Shown here piece by piece: positions 32,848-45,482 of a stretch of DNA of 64,000 nt. The stretch's first letter is position 1; each line of letters starts with the position of its first letter. The position numbers and the translations under genes were made by a program. This stretch comes from Lineus longissimus (Eukaryota > Nemertea > Pilidiophora > Heteronemertea > Lineidae). The notes beneath the pieces are model-generated. The model saw nothing but the letters and a program-made list of their open reading frames with translations. It did no database searches and was not told the origin of the DNA. Location: contig NC_088318.1 in the NCBI RefSeq assembly GCF_910592395.1, forward strand, positions 124,001 through 188,000, written 5' to 3'.

Positions 32848-33312
32848 AGCTTACCTTTGTTACAAGCTAGTGTAATAGCTACCTGTAGAAGCAGCTTACC
32901 TTTGTTACAAGCTAGTGTAACAGCTACTTGAAGAAGCAGCTTACCTTTGTTACAAGCTAGTGTAACAGCTACTTGAAGAAGCAGCTTACCTTTGTTACAA
33001 GCTAGTGTAACAGCTACTTGAAGAAGCAGCTTACCTTTGTTACAAGCTAGTGTAACAGCTACTTGAAGAAGCAGCCTACCTTTGTTACAAGCTAGTGTAA
33101 CAGCTACTTGAAGAAGCAGCTTACCTTTGTTACAAGCTAGTGTAACAGCTACTTGAAGAAGCAGCTTACCTTTGTTACAAGCTAGTGTAACAGCTACTTG
33201 AAGAAGCAGCCTACCTTTGTTACAAGCTAGTGTAACAGCTACTTGAAGAAGCTTACCTTTGTCACTAGCTAGAGTCACAGCTACTTGAAGAAGCTTACCT
33301 TTGTTACAAGCT
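32848..33312. repeat. 45-bp tandem repeat, about ten copies
   Basis: The unit contains AGCTTACCTTTGTTACAAGC and TAGTGTAACAGCTACTTGAA and recurs every 45 bases; two copies read AGCCTACC instead. Because 45 is a multiple of three, a 164-codon frame with a 15-residue period stays open on the minus strand. I regard this as a by-product of the repeat. Most units carry a consensus-like splice donor (AAAGGTAAGC) on the minus strand. Confidence 0.92.
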
Positions 33313-36300
33313 AGAGAAACTGATTTTATATCCACATGTTATTCCATTGAGGCTTATGATATTCCGATTGTTATGTCTGCATAGCTATGATAGATAGAAG
33401 GGAAGTACAATCACATTGCTCATGCCGTTAACAAATTCCAAACAGTAGTTTCATTGACTTTCACCGGCATTGCTTCCATGGCGAATATCATAGACGTACT
33501 GACATATAGACGTACTGAGTAATATGTAAAGTGAACGAAATAGATGCTATTTCGCATCGTGAGCCAATGAATTTTGTTCAATCTCGAGGGTTCCGTGACG
33601 TCAAATATAAACCTCTATGAGTGTTTGGTAATTCCTGAAAGAAGCCAACCCCTTGTTAATCAGATAGACAACGTATTGTTTTGTTCCTGACGTCCAATCC
33701 TTTGTTTGACAAAGAGAAAGCGGTTATCCGTACGGCTCTTGCTTGATGAATGAGCCAAGCGGCAGCTACTGTTGTCGCTAAAGCAGACGACAGCGCTATT
33801 CCAAATGTTTCAGCTGTGCATAAACTGCCGATGCTTATTGGTAGATCCTTCTCCGAAATGATACTGCAGGAGACCAATGAATAATATGTAATGCCTCTTA
33901 TATCGTAATGTTGATGCCGCGAAGAGGTACCTCCGAGTGCGGAATCACAACTGTCCCACAGCTCTCTCCGCAGGAACTGTACAAACCGCACAGGAAAATT
34001 GAAAACTGGGTCATGCTAGAGGGATCGGTCATGCAGCACGACCGGGTCCGAGATCGACCACAAAGATAGATTCCCTTTATAGATAACCAATAATATTCAT
34101 GATAAATGACATATATAATGATGTAAGCAAAATCAAGCTGACTTGCAAGAGTCCAGTTCCACGAATAGACATGTTTTAAAGGCCCATTCGATATCTTAAC
34201 GTAAATCACACCAGAGTGACGAGCTCTGTCAGGTGTTGGAGGTGTCTCGCTTGAAGTCACCAGTAAAGGTGGATTCCAGGGCATTGGCGTCTCACGATAT
34301 ATCATCATATGGGTGTAAAGCCGGTCCTATAGTAGGCACGTAGGCTTACATTTTAATTTTCTTAATATTTTTTGTGTGATATTGTACTACGGTTGTTCAT
34401 TGATGAATTGTTCAATACTAAGCATATGAGAAAGCGCGTTGTTTGTATGTATGGTATTTCTCTTTGACCCAGTTAAGATGATCGTCAAGTTAGTAGGAGA
34501 AGTATTATTTCCGATATGCTGGCGTTTATGACCGTTATTCTGATGGAAAAAATGTATGCGCTCACGGTCTATCTGGGTGTTATACTTAACTGGCACACTT
34601 ATACGGATGTGATGTCTAATCTGCTATTGGATTACTCGTGGTGAGGGTTTGGGTCGAAGATGTAAACTAGAGTCGTTCACACGGGACCAAACAGATCGAG
34701 CTCGATCCGGATCGGTGGTCCACATTGGTCTGCCGTGTAAACGTGCGCCAGTGTGATCTGATCTGGCCCTGTTTGGTCCTGTGTAAACAGTCCTACCATG
34801 ATCACGCTCGACTCCCACGTGACAGATGATCTCGATGAGATGGAAGAAGTTCACTGACTTCATTACCTCACCCGGCCATTCGAATAATCAGTCCAACTCT
34901 ATGAGGCCCAAAGGAATGTTTTCTGACTGGATTGCCATTTAGTACCAACAACTGGTGCTGAGGCTGGTAATGCAGTAAGATCATTAGGGCGAGAGCCAGC
35001 AACAAGCGCAGATTTGTTAACTGTATCGTGGAGAAGGTCGAAGGGATCTTGACTAAACAGTGGAGACATTAAAACTATTCGAGTCAGGTGAAAACAATGA
35101 TTCTTATTTCCAAGCCTGCAGAACCAGCCTGAGCTTTCTAGCAAGGAAACCTTCTCAGTTCAAAGCCAAGACTCCTGGTCTACCGCACACCAGCACGCTT
35201 CCTTTGAATTTCGACGGAGGGAACCGATATTTCTCTTATGTGGTGAAGCAGGAAGAGCACTTCCTTTCTACTCTTATAACCCACGGTGGCCCTTTTAAGG
35301 AATTTTAGAAGGAATCTTCTGACGAATCGTTTATCATTAATACATCTCCAAGTACGATCCCGGGTCCAATCAATACTTGAACGTGAAGGGACATATTTCA
35401 CCCGTCTTGATGACCAACACTTCAAAGCCTGACTCCAGAACCGGAACCAACGCGGTTACGATCCGATACCGTCATCATCGCTTTGTCAGGATGATTATTT
35501 ATATATCGCCACAATATCAATTGGTCATGATAATGAGAGGTTATGATAGGTCTGAAGTGGACCCCGTGTGAGGTCCGGGGGTCGAGGGTCAGGCGCATAG
35601 CTCCACACGACACAATACCTTCAAAGACGAGGTGGGGACACTTTGGGAATGAAACGTTTTGTTGTCTGGGTGTGAGGGCGATGAAATAGGGTTGAGTGAG
35701 TGCAATTTGACGTTTGCTGGTTCTTGCTTTTCAAAGGCACCACTTCTTGATGGCAAAGGACTAGTCTAGCCTCTGGTAGCTATGCATGCCGATACCCGTC
35801 GTTGTGCATGTTTCTTGTGCATTGCCATGTGTGCACGATACATGCGGACGTTTTCGATAGAATCAGCTGAACAACAGATACCAATTTTCAATTCGATTCC
35901 GTTAAGTGTTGATTTTAGGGCACGGCAATTATAGTAATCGGAATTGAAAATTTACTAATAATTTTTAGTGACGAAGTGGTCTGTGAGGTCATTGACAACT
36001 GGATCTCCATGTTGTCATCAGTGTTGCAACGCATTTTCTATTAAATATGCAAACAGCGAAGCGGATGATGACTTTACTAATTGTGGTGTCCATCACAATT
36101 GGTGCCAAAATTATTTTGATAGCGTGTAATTTAGTTAAATTGTCGGTGCAATAGTAGATGGTAATCATGAGATAAATGTTAACTCACTTTTTGTTGACCC
36201 TTACGGATGATGACTGAATGGTTCCGAAATCCGAACTGATTAATTTACAGAAAGGATCAGATGATGGACCAAGTTCAGAGCGAATTAATGTGCATTTCGT

Positions 36301-36647
36301 GTCATGAATATGAATTTCAAGTTTGTAGGTATTTTAATAGACATGCAGCTGCCGGAACATGTAGAAGTTTGGTTACAGCTCGGCAAAGCTTTTCAGGAAA
36401 ATCCTGTCGCCTCATATTCCCAATGAACGGTCTCTTATAAACTTGCCGTTAAGTTCATCTTGGAGCTGAGCTATTCCCTTCAAAGAATGGTTTACTTTGC
36501 ATGTATCTTTGTGTAGAATCGTTGATATTTAGTGACAATGCGACCTTGATATCGCTCCACACTCGACACAGCTGTGAAGTTCTGCCCACACAATATTTCT
36601 ATAGTTTGAAATCCAAATTGCCACGTCTGGCCATCATCGCCGGAATA
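33313..36647. other. Gene-poor interval with one inverted-repeat element
   Basis: Several open frames occur (for example 33656-34308, minus) but I could not assemble a supported gene. The inverted repeat at 34671-34792 is listed separately. Confidence 0.35.
34671..34792. mobile_element. Short palindromic MITE-like element
   Basis: A left arm containing GGGACCAAACAG (34671-34696) is matched in reverse complement by CTGTTTGGTCCTGTGTAAAC on the right (34763-34792). An internal GATCGAGCTCGATC palindrome lies between. There is no coding capacity and target duplications were not identified. Confidence 0.45.
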
Positions 36648-36719
36648 GCCGTGATCGTATAGTGGTTAGTACATTGCGTTGTGGCCGCAATAACCCAGGT
36701 TCGAATCCTGGTCACGGCA
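36648..36719 (+). tRNA. tRNA-His (GUG)
   Basis: A complete 72-base tRNA with acceptor stem GCCGTGA/TCACGGC, A-box TCGTATAGTGG, anticodon loop TTGTGGC (anticodon GTG), B-box GGTTCGAATCC and discriminator A. It closely matches animal tRNA-His. TTTT at 36723-36726 is an immediate Pol III terminator. It stands alone between genes. Confidence 0.95.
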
Positions 36720-36726
36720 TCATTTT

Positions 36727-38304
36727 ACTCATTGTTATTTTTTAACCTTTATTTTATTTCTGACGTGTGCTGGTAGAAAGGATTAGAATTGGATGTTGTA
36801 CTGTTTCCACGATGAGGAACATGGGATTAGTAATAAATCTGCTGTCCTGCAAATAAACTGGATGATACCCAAAAGCAACAATATGATTATCTCTCATTCC
36901 CTGAAGTGTTCTCTTCTCCTTCTTATCTCAGGTTCTTCATCTCTCAAGGAACATAAGTCCACGACACGTTCCCTCCATCACATTTTATGCTCGAACCTGT
37001 GATTGGGGTGGGCTGGTGTGTTGATTCGCCACGACCCAGTTCGTCTTGTCTTGATGGCGTAGATGCTATAAGGCTAGCTTATAGATTCGTCTATTACAAC
37101 AGATAGTGGCCATCATTTATTCAGCGAGGGTTGGCATTTGTGAACTAGTTTTAAAACGCCAATACGTTTTTTAAAAATCTTGCATCCGGTTTTCTTTAGC
37201 GTCCACCTGCAGTAACCCATCTCAAAGAGAACAGTTCTGGCTCATGTGGGTAACGGGATCCCAAGCTAAAGAAACTCGGGGAAATGAACCCACCTTCTTC
37301 CAGTTTCTGTCGGATGAAGTTTCAAGTAAAGAAGCTACAGACGTTGTCGAAACGGACTGTGCATTTGACCATTCCCTCTCTGTCAAGAACAGGGAGCAGG
37401 GGTACTGAAAACTTGATGAAGTTAAGAATACCCAATGGTTTGGTGATTCTTGAAAAAGGAACGGTTTGCCATGTGAATAATTATACATCTCCTAACGATC
37501 AGTGCAATTAAATTGACTCTTGGGTCATCAATATCATTATAAAGTATTCAGAATATAATAAGGTAGTAAAATTATGGACAAAATACGCCATGCATCTTGT
37601 AACGTACGTGCATCAGTTTAGTAAAGTGTTCACCGAGAGTCGTGGCAATTTCTCACGGTTGTTGAAGGCGAAAGTAAAATTTCAGATGAGCCATCTCACA
37701 TCATCTTTGAAGCAATTGTTCTAATATATGGTTTCGTTTCTTAACACAAAACAACCACTCACCTGTTATTCAAGTGTAGTATTCCGACTCGTAATCCATG
37801 GCGGAACTGAAACTTGTCCAGAGATTACCAAAATACTGCATCAAGTAAGTAAACTCGTGTATTCCTTCGCCTCTCCTAAGTTAATGGCTCGCCACCACCG
37901 CGGGTGTGAACGCATCAATACCCAGACTCCACACTGAGAAATGAAACTTGATGTCCGTTAGGAAATTCATACTTACTGAAAAGTTCGATTCGGAATGCAC
38001 CGAGTTCAAAACTCTAATTACCAAAAGCCAATTAGTGCCTAAAGGTAATGCGTAAAAAAGGTAGCTGTCTCGTCTGCCAGCACTGAAACTGTAGTTTGAA
38101 TGTACTTATCATGTCCCGTCGACAACAATCAGCGAAATGAGTTTTTTATGATTTCACCAAGTATGGATTCGATATGAAGTTATTAGACCGTTTTTAGTTG
38201 ATTTGCGTTGTTTCAATGCGGAGCACCGATCTGAACGCACTAACGCCGTCAGTGGACTGATGGGAAACCCTATCCGGTTCTGATTCTGAACCAGTTGCAT
38301 TGAG
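36727..38304. other. No gene recognised
   Basis: After the tRNA-His terminator only short frames without splice support are present. Confidence 0.4.
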
Positions 38305-38597
38305 CCAGCTAGGGGAGACGGCGGCTCTAGAGTGTCAGAGATAGACAAAGAGAGCGAGCAAGGGGAGACGGCGACTCTAGAGTGTCAGAGATAGACAAAG
38401 AGAGCGAGCAAGGGGAGACGGCGGCTCTAGAGTGTCAGCGATAGACAAAGAGAGCGAGCAAGGGGAGACGGCGACTCTAGAGTGTCAGAGATAGACAAAG
38501 AGAGCGAGCAAGGGGCGGCTCTAGAGTGTCAGAGATAGACAAAGAGAGCGAGCAAGGGGAGACGGCGGCTCTAGAGTGTCAGAGATAGACAAAGAGA
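38305..38597. repeat. 50-bp tandem repeat, about six copies
   Basis: The unit AGCAAGGGGAGACGGCGGCT plus CTAGAGTGTCAGAGATAGAC and AAAGAGAGCG recurs at 50-base spacing; one copy is 44 bases because of a 6-base deletion (AGACGG). Confidence 0.9.
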
Positions 38598-41500
38598 AGC
38601 ATTTACACCAGTTCCCTGGATTTGACATGAGATTAGAAGCATTTGAAAAATATGATAACTCAGCGCCGATAGAGATTAGAATCTTAGCCAGCTTCCTTCA
38701 GCGAGTGACGTTACTGGTGAAGCATGGATCATCTACTATGAGTCAGAAAGCGATGTATCTAATACATTGCAAAACTCTCTCTTATGTCTCTTTTGGGATC
38801 TGATATTTGATGTTCAAGTTGTGAAATGTAGTTTATTTTAAGTGGAGAGGCTTGGCTGTAATGAATCAGCCATGTGAGTTTTGTGAGATCAACAAGTAGA
38901 TGGAATCAGAAAGGCGTTTATGGCTCTTGCCGGGAGCTGTTCTCCCAGTCATCTTGTCTTTCCTAAGTCAGGTGGCATCAATAGTCGGCAATTACCTACA
39001 AGTGATAATCCTCGGGATAGGACTGCCTTTGGACCTTCGAGTCAGGACTCTCGCTGTGACCTGTGAAATTTTTTTTTATTGCCGAAGAACTAAGTAATAA
39101 GTAAACTAGTGAATGTATGTGGTTTATTAAAAAACAAACAGTCCGAGTATAATCTCCCTCTTTCAGCAAGCTCAGTTGTTGACAAGGTACTTTGTAAACA
39201 GCAACACCTCTTTGATGACCCACAATTGTCACTTGTATACACAGGCAAATAAACTCAACATAAATATTATAAAAATCATCCACAACATAAATTTAACGTT
39301 TGTCTAACATAGATTTCTATGGTTGGCAGCTTGAAAAACTGTTTTCCTGTATTTCTGTTTTTTTCATGAAATTTTATCAGGTTTTTATTCATTTTTGGAA
39401 AAAGTTATCCATTTCCATCAACTTTATGTTGGGCACAATAGTCAGTGCGGGCCCATCAGCCTCGCCTTCCGTACGCACACTATTCAAGTGAAGATTGAGA
39501 ACATGTTTTATGACTGGTGAGATCAGTGATGGTCATAGCTTAGCAAGTGTTGCTTAGTACGAAAGCCAGAATTGTCATAAAGGGATCTCAACTTGTCGTT
39601 GCTCTGTAATGAATGATCAGAGACTCTATATGAATACATGAAGATGATAGAGATATAAACTTGTTGTGTCTTTTGAACAGCACAAGAAGGTTGGTCATGT
39701 CCTTGGTGTGACCTTGAAAACAACGAATCAGTAGAAAAGGGTGTGATTTTCTTGATATCAAGAGAAGAATGCCAATATTAACATTGTGCTCGTACTGGTA
39801 TTACGAATCACCTTGTCTTGTTCTCGCCGTCTACAAAGGGGAGACTGCGCCTGTGTCCTTACTCTGTCGTTCACGTTGGCGGTTCGGAGGCTTTGCGAAA
39901 GCTCCCTAATATCACCCGAGCCATTGGCTTGTACATTCATGGTTCAAGCTCAACACCCTGATCACATGTCTGGGCTGCATGTATTCAGTGCTCAGCACTG
40001 ACATTCACATTGGGCATTTCAGCTAGCTAGGTAATCATTAACTCCTGGGTGGAGAGAAGCTAGTAGGTTGAGGTGCCTTGCTGAAGGACACGAAGACGAA
40101 ACAGCGATGATCCTTCCCCTAGAGTTGAATCTACGACCTCCTGGTTGTTGTGAAGAAAGTATCTCCTGGCGACAGTGTCGTATCTATGGTTAATGTTTTG
40201 CGCTATCCTCACCAGCCATGCTCATGACGTGGGGACTCCAATGACATCGTGTAATGACCACACGGTGCCCGTGAATTGAGAAAATCTTACTGTCATCTCA
40301 GCATGAATAAATCACCATGAGTCGTCAAGGGATACCCACAAGGTCAAGGTCAAGCCGAGTGGGTGTTGCCATGGTCACAGTCCGAACTCCTTCCACTATC
40401 ATCGTCTGACCCTGACCCTTCCTTAGCAACGCCTGCAATCACCTCGACAACCGATGCACAAACTTCATGGATCACTCCGCAGAATTGGATGTAAATTATC
40501 ATGAGGGAAGTGTTTGGTTCCACAACAATCTGCGGGTCACACCGTTTCCGGTTTGTCAATTCGACAGGAGGTCCGCAGTGAATTCGTTCCGTGACTTGAT
40601 TGGTCAGCATGACGATGATTACGTCACTTGTCAATCACTCCTGAGATGATAATCCACAAGAAAACCAGCTGGTCTCCAAGAACAGATGACCTTGACCATG
40701 ACCTTGACCTAGGCTATACTGAGGAGGAATCCCGGCAGACGACAGCAACAATGTCAGATGATGCATATGGATTGAATGTTCCTGTTGGTAGGCTAGATGT
40801 AGTATCCGTGCCGTCCTTTAGTCCTTTAGGCTAGATGTCCTTTAGTGTCACCTTAAAAGTCGATGAATAAGTCAGCTTCAAGCAGCAATTGAAGCGGTTG
40901 TTATTCCTGTAGTTGTTTGCTATCAACAATGAATATAAGCAATTGATTCGCTCCTGCTCCTGAATACATTTGCTTCCAACGCATGCTACGATGCAGGTGC
41001 ATACTACATTAGCATTGATATCACACGAAATTATCTGGTTGGTTCTGAATTAATAGGCCAATGTGGCACAGATGTGAATAAAAGAACAACAACAGTTGTC
41101 TTCAAAAGCCTCATGGCAATGATCATCATTAATCCCATTGTTAGAGGAGTTCATGTCAATAGACTGTTACGGGAGCATAGCGGCTGACAGAGCGCACTGA
41201 GTACATGTATGAACTTGTATTGTTGGCGTTATTGACTCAGCTAAAACTGTCGAAACAGTCTGTGGCAATGCTAACTCACCAAACAGAGCCTGCGAAAGCG
41301 GCAAACCGCGACGGTAAACCAATCTAGCGGAATCTTACATTAAGTGCACCTCTTATTGCCTCTAAATTCGGCCGGCATTGATACGCTGTGCTAAACTCTC
41401 AAGCAGTACATGTACTCGAGATTTCAAGAATCTCGTGATTTCATAAAACCTAAAATAAGCGAAAGGCAGGCTGGCATTCTGTTTTGTTATGTTTGCTTGG

Positions 41501-42359
41501 TTGTGTTGGTCTTGTGTGGGTGGCTGGTATACATCTAGCTGAACAGGCGTGAGGCAGCGGTAGAGAAAACACGCTGGAGAATAACAAGTCTAATACTTAA
41601 AGACAACAATAGCGTAGCAGACAGAAGCTAGCGATCTCATGAGCAACATGTCATTTTTATTACCAGAAACAGATGAGTAAGCTGGAATGACAATCATTCA
41701 CGACCATACCATTGATGTTTTTTTATATTTTGATGAAATTTGACGCCACTTAATTTTTGCGATTCGAGAAAATTTCTGAAAAATTTTTTGGAAATTTTAC
41801 AACGTGTGTCTTTGAGGGATTCTGAAATTTCTTTCGATTTTCCAATAAAAAAAAGACATTTTTGGCGATTTTTTTGGCGATTTTTTTTCTCGTGATTTTG
41901 CTTTCGCGAAAATAACACTCCCCGCGACCACTTATAGAGGAACGCATTAATGCATTTTGCCACTTCGTCTATCATGATAGCTTTTCGTACTTGTGTGCTT
42001 GCGAAACGTGCCTATTCCATTCATCATTACCTATCCCATTACTCAAAATAAACCGATTCTCTGAAAGATAGACAATACTGCTACTTGTAGAAATATCAAC
42101 ATCGACCGAGCAGTCGAAAGCCAACACTTCGTCTGTACGAGGTTTATTAAGATAACAGAACTGTTAACTGAAACCACGGCTCGTCTTACCAACAGAAGGC
42201 ATATACCTTTCTAAAACACATGAAAAACAAAGCTATGTTACCCCAGAACCACCCATCCGATGAACATTTCGTGGTCAGTTTAAGGTACCCAATCTTAATC
42301 CCTACCCACCTTCGCAAGAAGATGAAAAGTGATACTGAGACCTTGAATGAATAAAAATG
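38598..42359. other. Gene-poor interval
   Basis: No supported exon was found. The 41700-41950 part is rich in T runs on the plus strand, giving Lys-rich frames on the minus strand that I regard as compositional. Confidence 0.4.
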
Positions 42360-42431
42360 TGCGCTAGCCGGGAATCGAACCCGGATCTAATGCTTGGAAG
42401 GCATCAATGCTAACCTTTACACCACCAGCGC
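42360..42431 (-). tRNA. tRNA-Gly (UCC)
   Basis: A 72-base cloverleaf on the minus strand with anticodon TCC in the loop CTTCCAA, A14 present, and a TTCGATT T-loop. A run of five T follows the 3' end almost immediately as a Pol III terminator. The sequence is identical to the copy at 44439-44510. Confidence 0.93.
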
Positions 42432-42475
42432 CTCGATGACAGAAAATGTGTTCAAAATGAAATGTGGACACTCTC

Positions 42476-42580
42476 GTTTTGGGGTGCAGTTTCGATGCAA
42501 CATATGCAGGTGTTCCCCACATTTTAATGTTTCCATACAATAAACAGCTAGAGACCATAAAGTGTTCAGCAGGGGTCAAC
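42476..42580 (-). repeat. Dispersed repeat family member 2
   Basis: The minus strand carries TATGGTCTCT and TTGTATGGAAACATTAAAAT in the same order and spacing as the copy at 25243-25360. Confidence 0.5.
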
Positions 42581-43056
42581 AGAGACACCTCGGTGTTCCT
42601 GAGGAGGGGACACTCCCTCAAAATGACACCTGGACGAATTCAGGGCTTTCTTGGCATCATCCTATCGATGGCCTTCCCAAATGTAACTGGCATGCCGCTC
42701 CCGTTAACCACGTCCCTCCGCTCCATGAGTGTAACAAGACGGAGGTAGTGACCGTGACAGTCAGCGAATGAGAATGGCCTGTAGCTCGGGACGCCTCCGG
42801 TAATCTTTCCTTCAGTCCATCGTACTCGTACTCGCTTAATCCGTCCGTGCATAAGGGTCCCCAGAGTTCACGCTAAGGAGAGACCTCACGAGACCTCATA
42901 AGGTACCAGCTGATTGATGGCCTGTAGATGCTGCTTGTGATAGCACTTAATTTCATTGCGATAAATCCTTGGATCGGTCGCCTCGTGGTAAGTGAGTTAT
43001 GTTGCTTGTGAAGTGATATGTACGATAGTATTGTGAGAGACAGCAGAGATTGAAAT

Positions 43057-43124
43057 AGCCACTAGGGAGCCACTAGGGAGCCACTAGGGAGCCACTAGGG
43101 AGCCACTAGGGAGCCACTAGGGAG
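43057..43124. repeat. 11-bp tandem repeat, six copies
   Basis: The unit AGCCACTAGGG repeats without change six times. Confidence 0.95.
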
Positions 43125-43589
43125 GAAAGGCTTTCGTTTGATTTGACCAGAACCCGGTATAACTGTCCTAAAATACTGATACGCGGCAGGGGAGCTATGA
43201 GCATACCGCAGCGGCTGCAAGGATACGTTTCCATATACATGTATAAACAATAAAATGAATTACCACAGAGTTCGAATGAAATTGAATATCCATTGATGGC
43301 TTCCCTGCCTGATTGGCTGCGAGTAGATTAGCAGATTAGCAGAGTCCTTCATTTCTGGTAGGATTAGTGTCAGTATAAATGCCGGATATCTATTCTATTG
43401 ATTGTTGATTATGATCAAGTGGACCATCAAGTACTCCAAGGTCACTCTCAAGGTCACCATAACGTAAACACGTTGACTGGGTCCATGAGCAATGTCTTCT
43501 CAAGGAAAGACTTCCCACAGGTCGCGCACGGGCAAGCAACATAGCCGTCTTATATGGAACCAAACGCTGGCCCAGTGTCACGCTTTTGA

Positions 43590-43725
43590 GTGTTCCCCTC
43601 ATAGTGAACACTAAAAGATAGATTGATACGTTTTTGAGTGTTTCCCCCAGTGTCTTTCTGTATGGAAACCCTGAAATATAGGGAACAACCAAAAACGTTA
43701 CACCGGGCAGATCGGAGAAAAATCC
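43590..43725 (+). repeat. Dispersed repeat family member 3
   Basis: It contains CTGTATGGAAACCCTGAAAT, AGGGAACA and GTTACACCG in the order seen at 25243-25360, with a partial internal duplication of the TTTTGAGTGTT segment. Confidence 0.5.
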
Positions 43726-43984
43726 TTTTTTCAATGGCGTCCGCGGCCTGGACGACCACGGCTGGTTACTGGTAGTGCCATCTCTGCCAAAGCCATGTAA
43801 CTAAACCTCTGAGACGTTTCGCGAAGTCGAAACCAATGTTTGAAGCGCATACAATGATATCTATTTTAAAAACGTGTTTAAATGGATAAACTACTACACT
43901 GCTTTCTGGGAGAAAAGATTTTTAAAAACATATCGTAATACAGTCAAATCACCCTGTCACAATCTACCTGTCAACAGAATGTCT

Positions 43985-44218
43985 CTATTTCGTGGTGGCA
44001 GCCGGTGGCTCCTCCCTCCCCGGCGGGTACTTCTTATACCAGGTCTCATTCATGATCTGTTCGAGGGTGAGTCTCTTGGACCGGTGGGTGAGCAGCTTGC
44101 TGATCAGGGTCCTGCACTCGGGTGAGACGTCAGATGAATGCGGGTACTCGACCGCGCTTTGCACCTGCTTCAAGAGGATGCGGTGATTCGAGTCATCGAA
44201 AGGGAGGCGACCGAATAC
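43985..44218 (-). CDS. TSSK-like Ser/Thr kinase, exon 2 (C-lobe end)
   Basis: The exon follows a TTTCTTTCCTTAG acceptor and encodes 77 residues and a TAG stop. It begins VFGRLPFDDSNHR, the expected continuation of kinase subdomain IX in TSSK proteins, contains the conserved Arg of subdomain XI (HRSKRLTLEQI) and ends shortly after a WYKKYP segment. The tail is short, so the protein is little more than the kinase domain. Confidence 0.88.
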   Translation of the reverse strand, partial: VFGRLPFDDSNHRILLKQVQSAVEYPHSSDVSPECRTLISKLLTHRSKRLTLEQIMNETWYKKYPPGREEPPAATTK

Positions 44219-44438
44219 CTAAGGAAAGAAACGCCAGTGAATTGATACAACTCTTTGGTGCAGAATGATTAGGCTTGATATAGCTAAACGCATCATACAG
44301 CTTAATATCTTGATTACTCGCAATCATTCGCTGTTCTCTTCCTTTCATCAGTTCATCACGCCTCAATGACACAAAATCAGAGTCGTGTGTCGGCTTTTTC
44401 CGACTTTAAAAAAAAAGTTGTGTCTCAAGTAAAAAATG

Positions 44439-44510
44439 TGCGCTAGCCGGGAATCGAACCCGGATCTAATGCTTGGAAGGCATCAATGCTAACCTTTACA
44501 CCACCAGCGC
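44439..44510 (-). tRNA. tRNA-Gly (UCC) in the TSSK intron
   Basis: A 72-base cloverleaf identical in sequence to 42360-42431, anticodon TCC, followed by a run of six T. It lies inside the single intron of the TSSK-like gene on the same strand. Confidence 0.93.
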
Positions 44511-44700
44511 CTCTGTGACAGGTTTGCGATCGATTTCACTATAAGAGATAACGGAACAGTCACCGTACTGCATCGACTTTGGCAATGTTGTGCACCCAGC
44601 GACGATGTCACAACCTTCAAAAGCCGAGTTGAAATCTTGGTCGGAATTGTTTTCATCATCATACAGGTCACCAAGGAATGTTTTTGTATTCGGGACTCAC

Positions 44701-45342
44701 CAATGTGTACAGAATCACTCCCATACTCCAGATGTCAGCCAGATGGGGCTCATAAGGGATGCCCTTCAAGATCTCCGGCGGCGCATACGCGTAGCTCCCG
44801 CAATACGTCTCGCTCATGGTGCGATCCTTTGCCTTAGACGTAGTCTCGACATTCCGCGCAAAACCAAAGTCAGTGATCTTGAGGTTGTTCTTCTTGTCCA
44901 GGAGGACGTTCTCGCACTTGAGGTCTCGGTGGACCACGCCTTTCTTGTGGCAGTACGAGATCCCCTCGGTGAGCTGGTTGAACCAGACTCCCGCCTGCGG
45001 CTCCTTCACATGACCGTTCTTCCTGATGACCTCTAGAAGGTCGCCGCCAGACGCCAGCTCCATCACGAGATAAACACGATTTGTGGTCTCTATTGACTGG
45101 AGGAAACATATCAAGCTCGGGTGCTTCATGGTCTTCACGATCTCTAGTTCCCGGGGCAGGAACTTGTCAAGGAAATCTTGCGGAGCTTTCTTTTTTGAGA
45201 TGATTTTGATAGCGACATGGGTCTTGTGTTTGTTCGAATGTGCCGCCTTGACCGTGGCGTAAGAGCCGTGACCAAGGTTCTGTGCCACAATATACCCCTG
45301 CGACTCGAGTACGGACAGTTTCTTGCCGCCCTCGTCGGACAT
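44701..45342 (-). CDS. TSSK-like Ser/Thr kinase, exon 1
   Basis: The exon runs from the ATG at 45342 to a GTGAGT donor in phase 0; with exon 2 the protein has 291 residues. All kinase landmarks are present: glycine loop GHGSYATV (24-31), catalytic Lys in VAIK (46), HRDLKCEN (138-145), DFG (158-160) and YAPPE (186-190). APPE with CGSYAYAPPE is characteristic of the testis-specific serine kinase family, which acts in the CaMK-like group during late sperm formation. The Cys-Glu-Asn catalytic loop and overall length fit TSSK1/2/3/6-type kinases; the exact paralogue is not decided. An active enzyme is predicted because no key residue is missing. Three CRE palindromes lie 141-216 bases upstream of the start. 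Confidence 0.92.
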
Positions 45343-45482
45343 GTTGTCGTTTTTTTCGTTTTAAACAACTGCATTCACTGCGAAGTCTTTGTTTGCGCGG
45401 CAAATTTGCAGAGTGTCGGCCATCATCCGTCGGCCGTCGTCATGCGGAATTTCAAACACGTTGCTATGCAGACCCACATCTG

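Noticed and set aside
32841-33335. 164-codon open frame with a 15-residue repeat on the minus strand
   Set aside because: It is explained by a 45-bp tandem array whose period is a multiple of three; there is no start context, splice partner or non-repetitive coding sequence.
33656-34308. Overlapping minus-strand frames with a hydrophobic helix and a Cys-rich stretch
   Set aside because: A possible acceptor (CTCCTGCAG) exists, but no donor partner, start exon or recognisable domain was found; probably chance.
41694-41975. Lys-rich minus-strand open frame
   Set aside because: It results from T-rich plus-strand sequence; no splice sites or domain support it.
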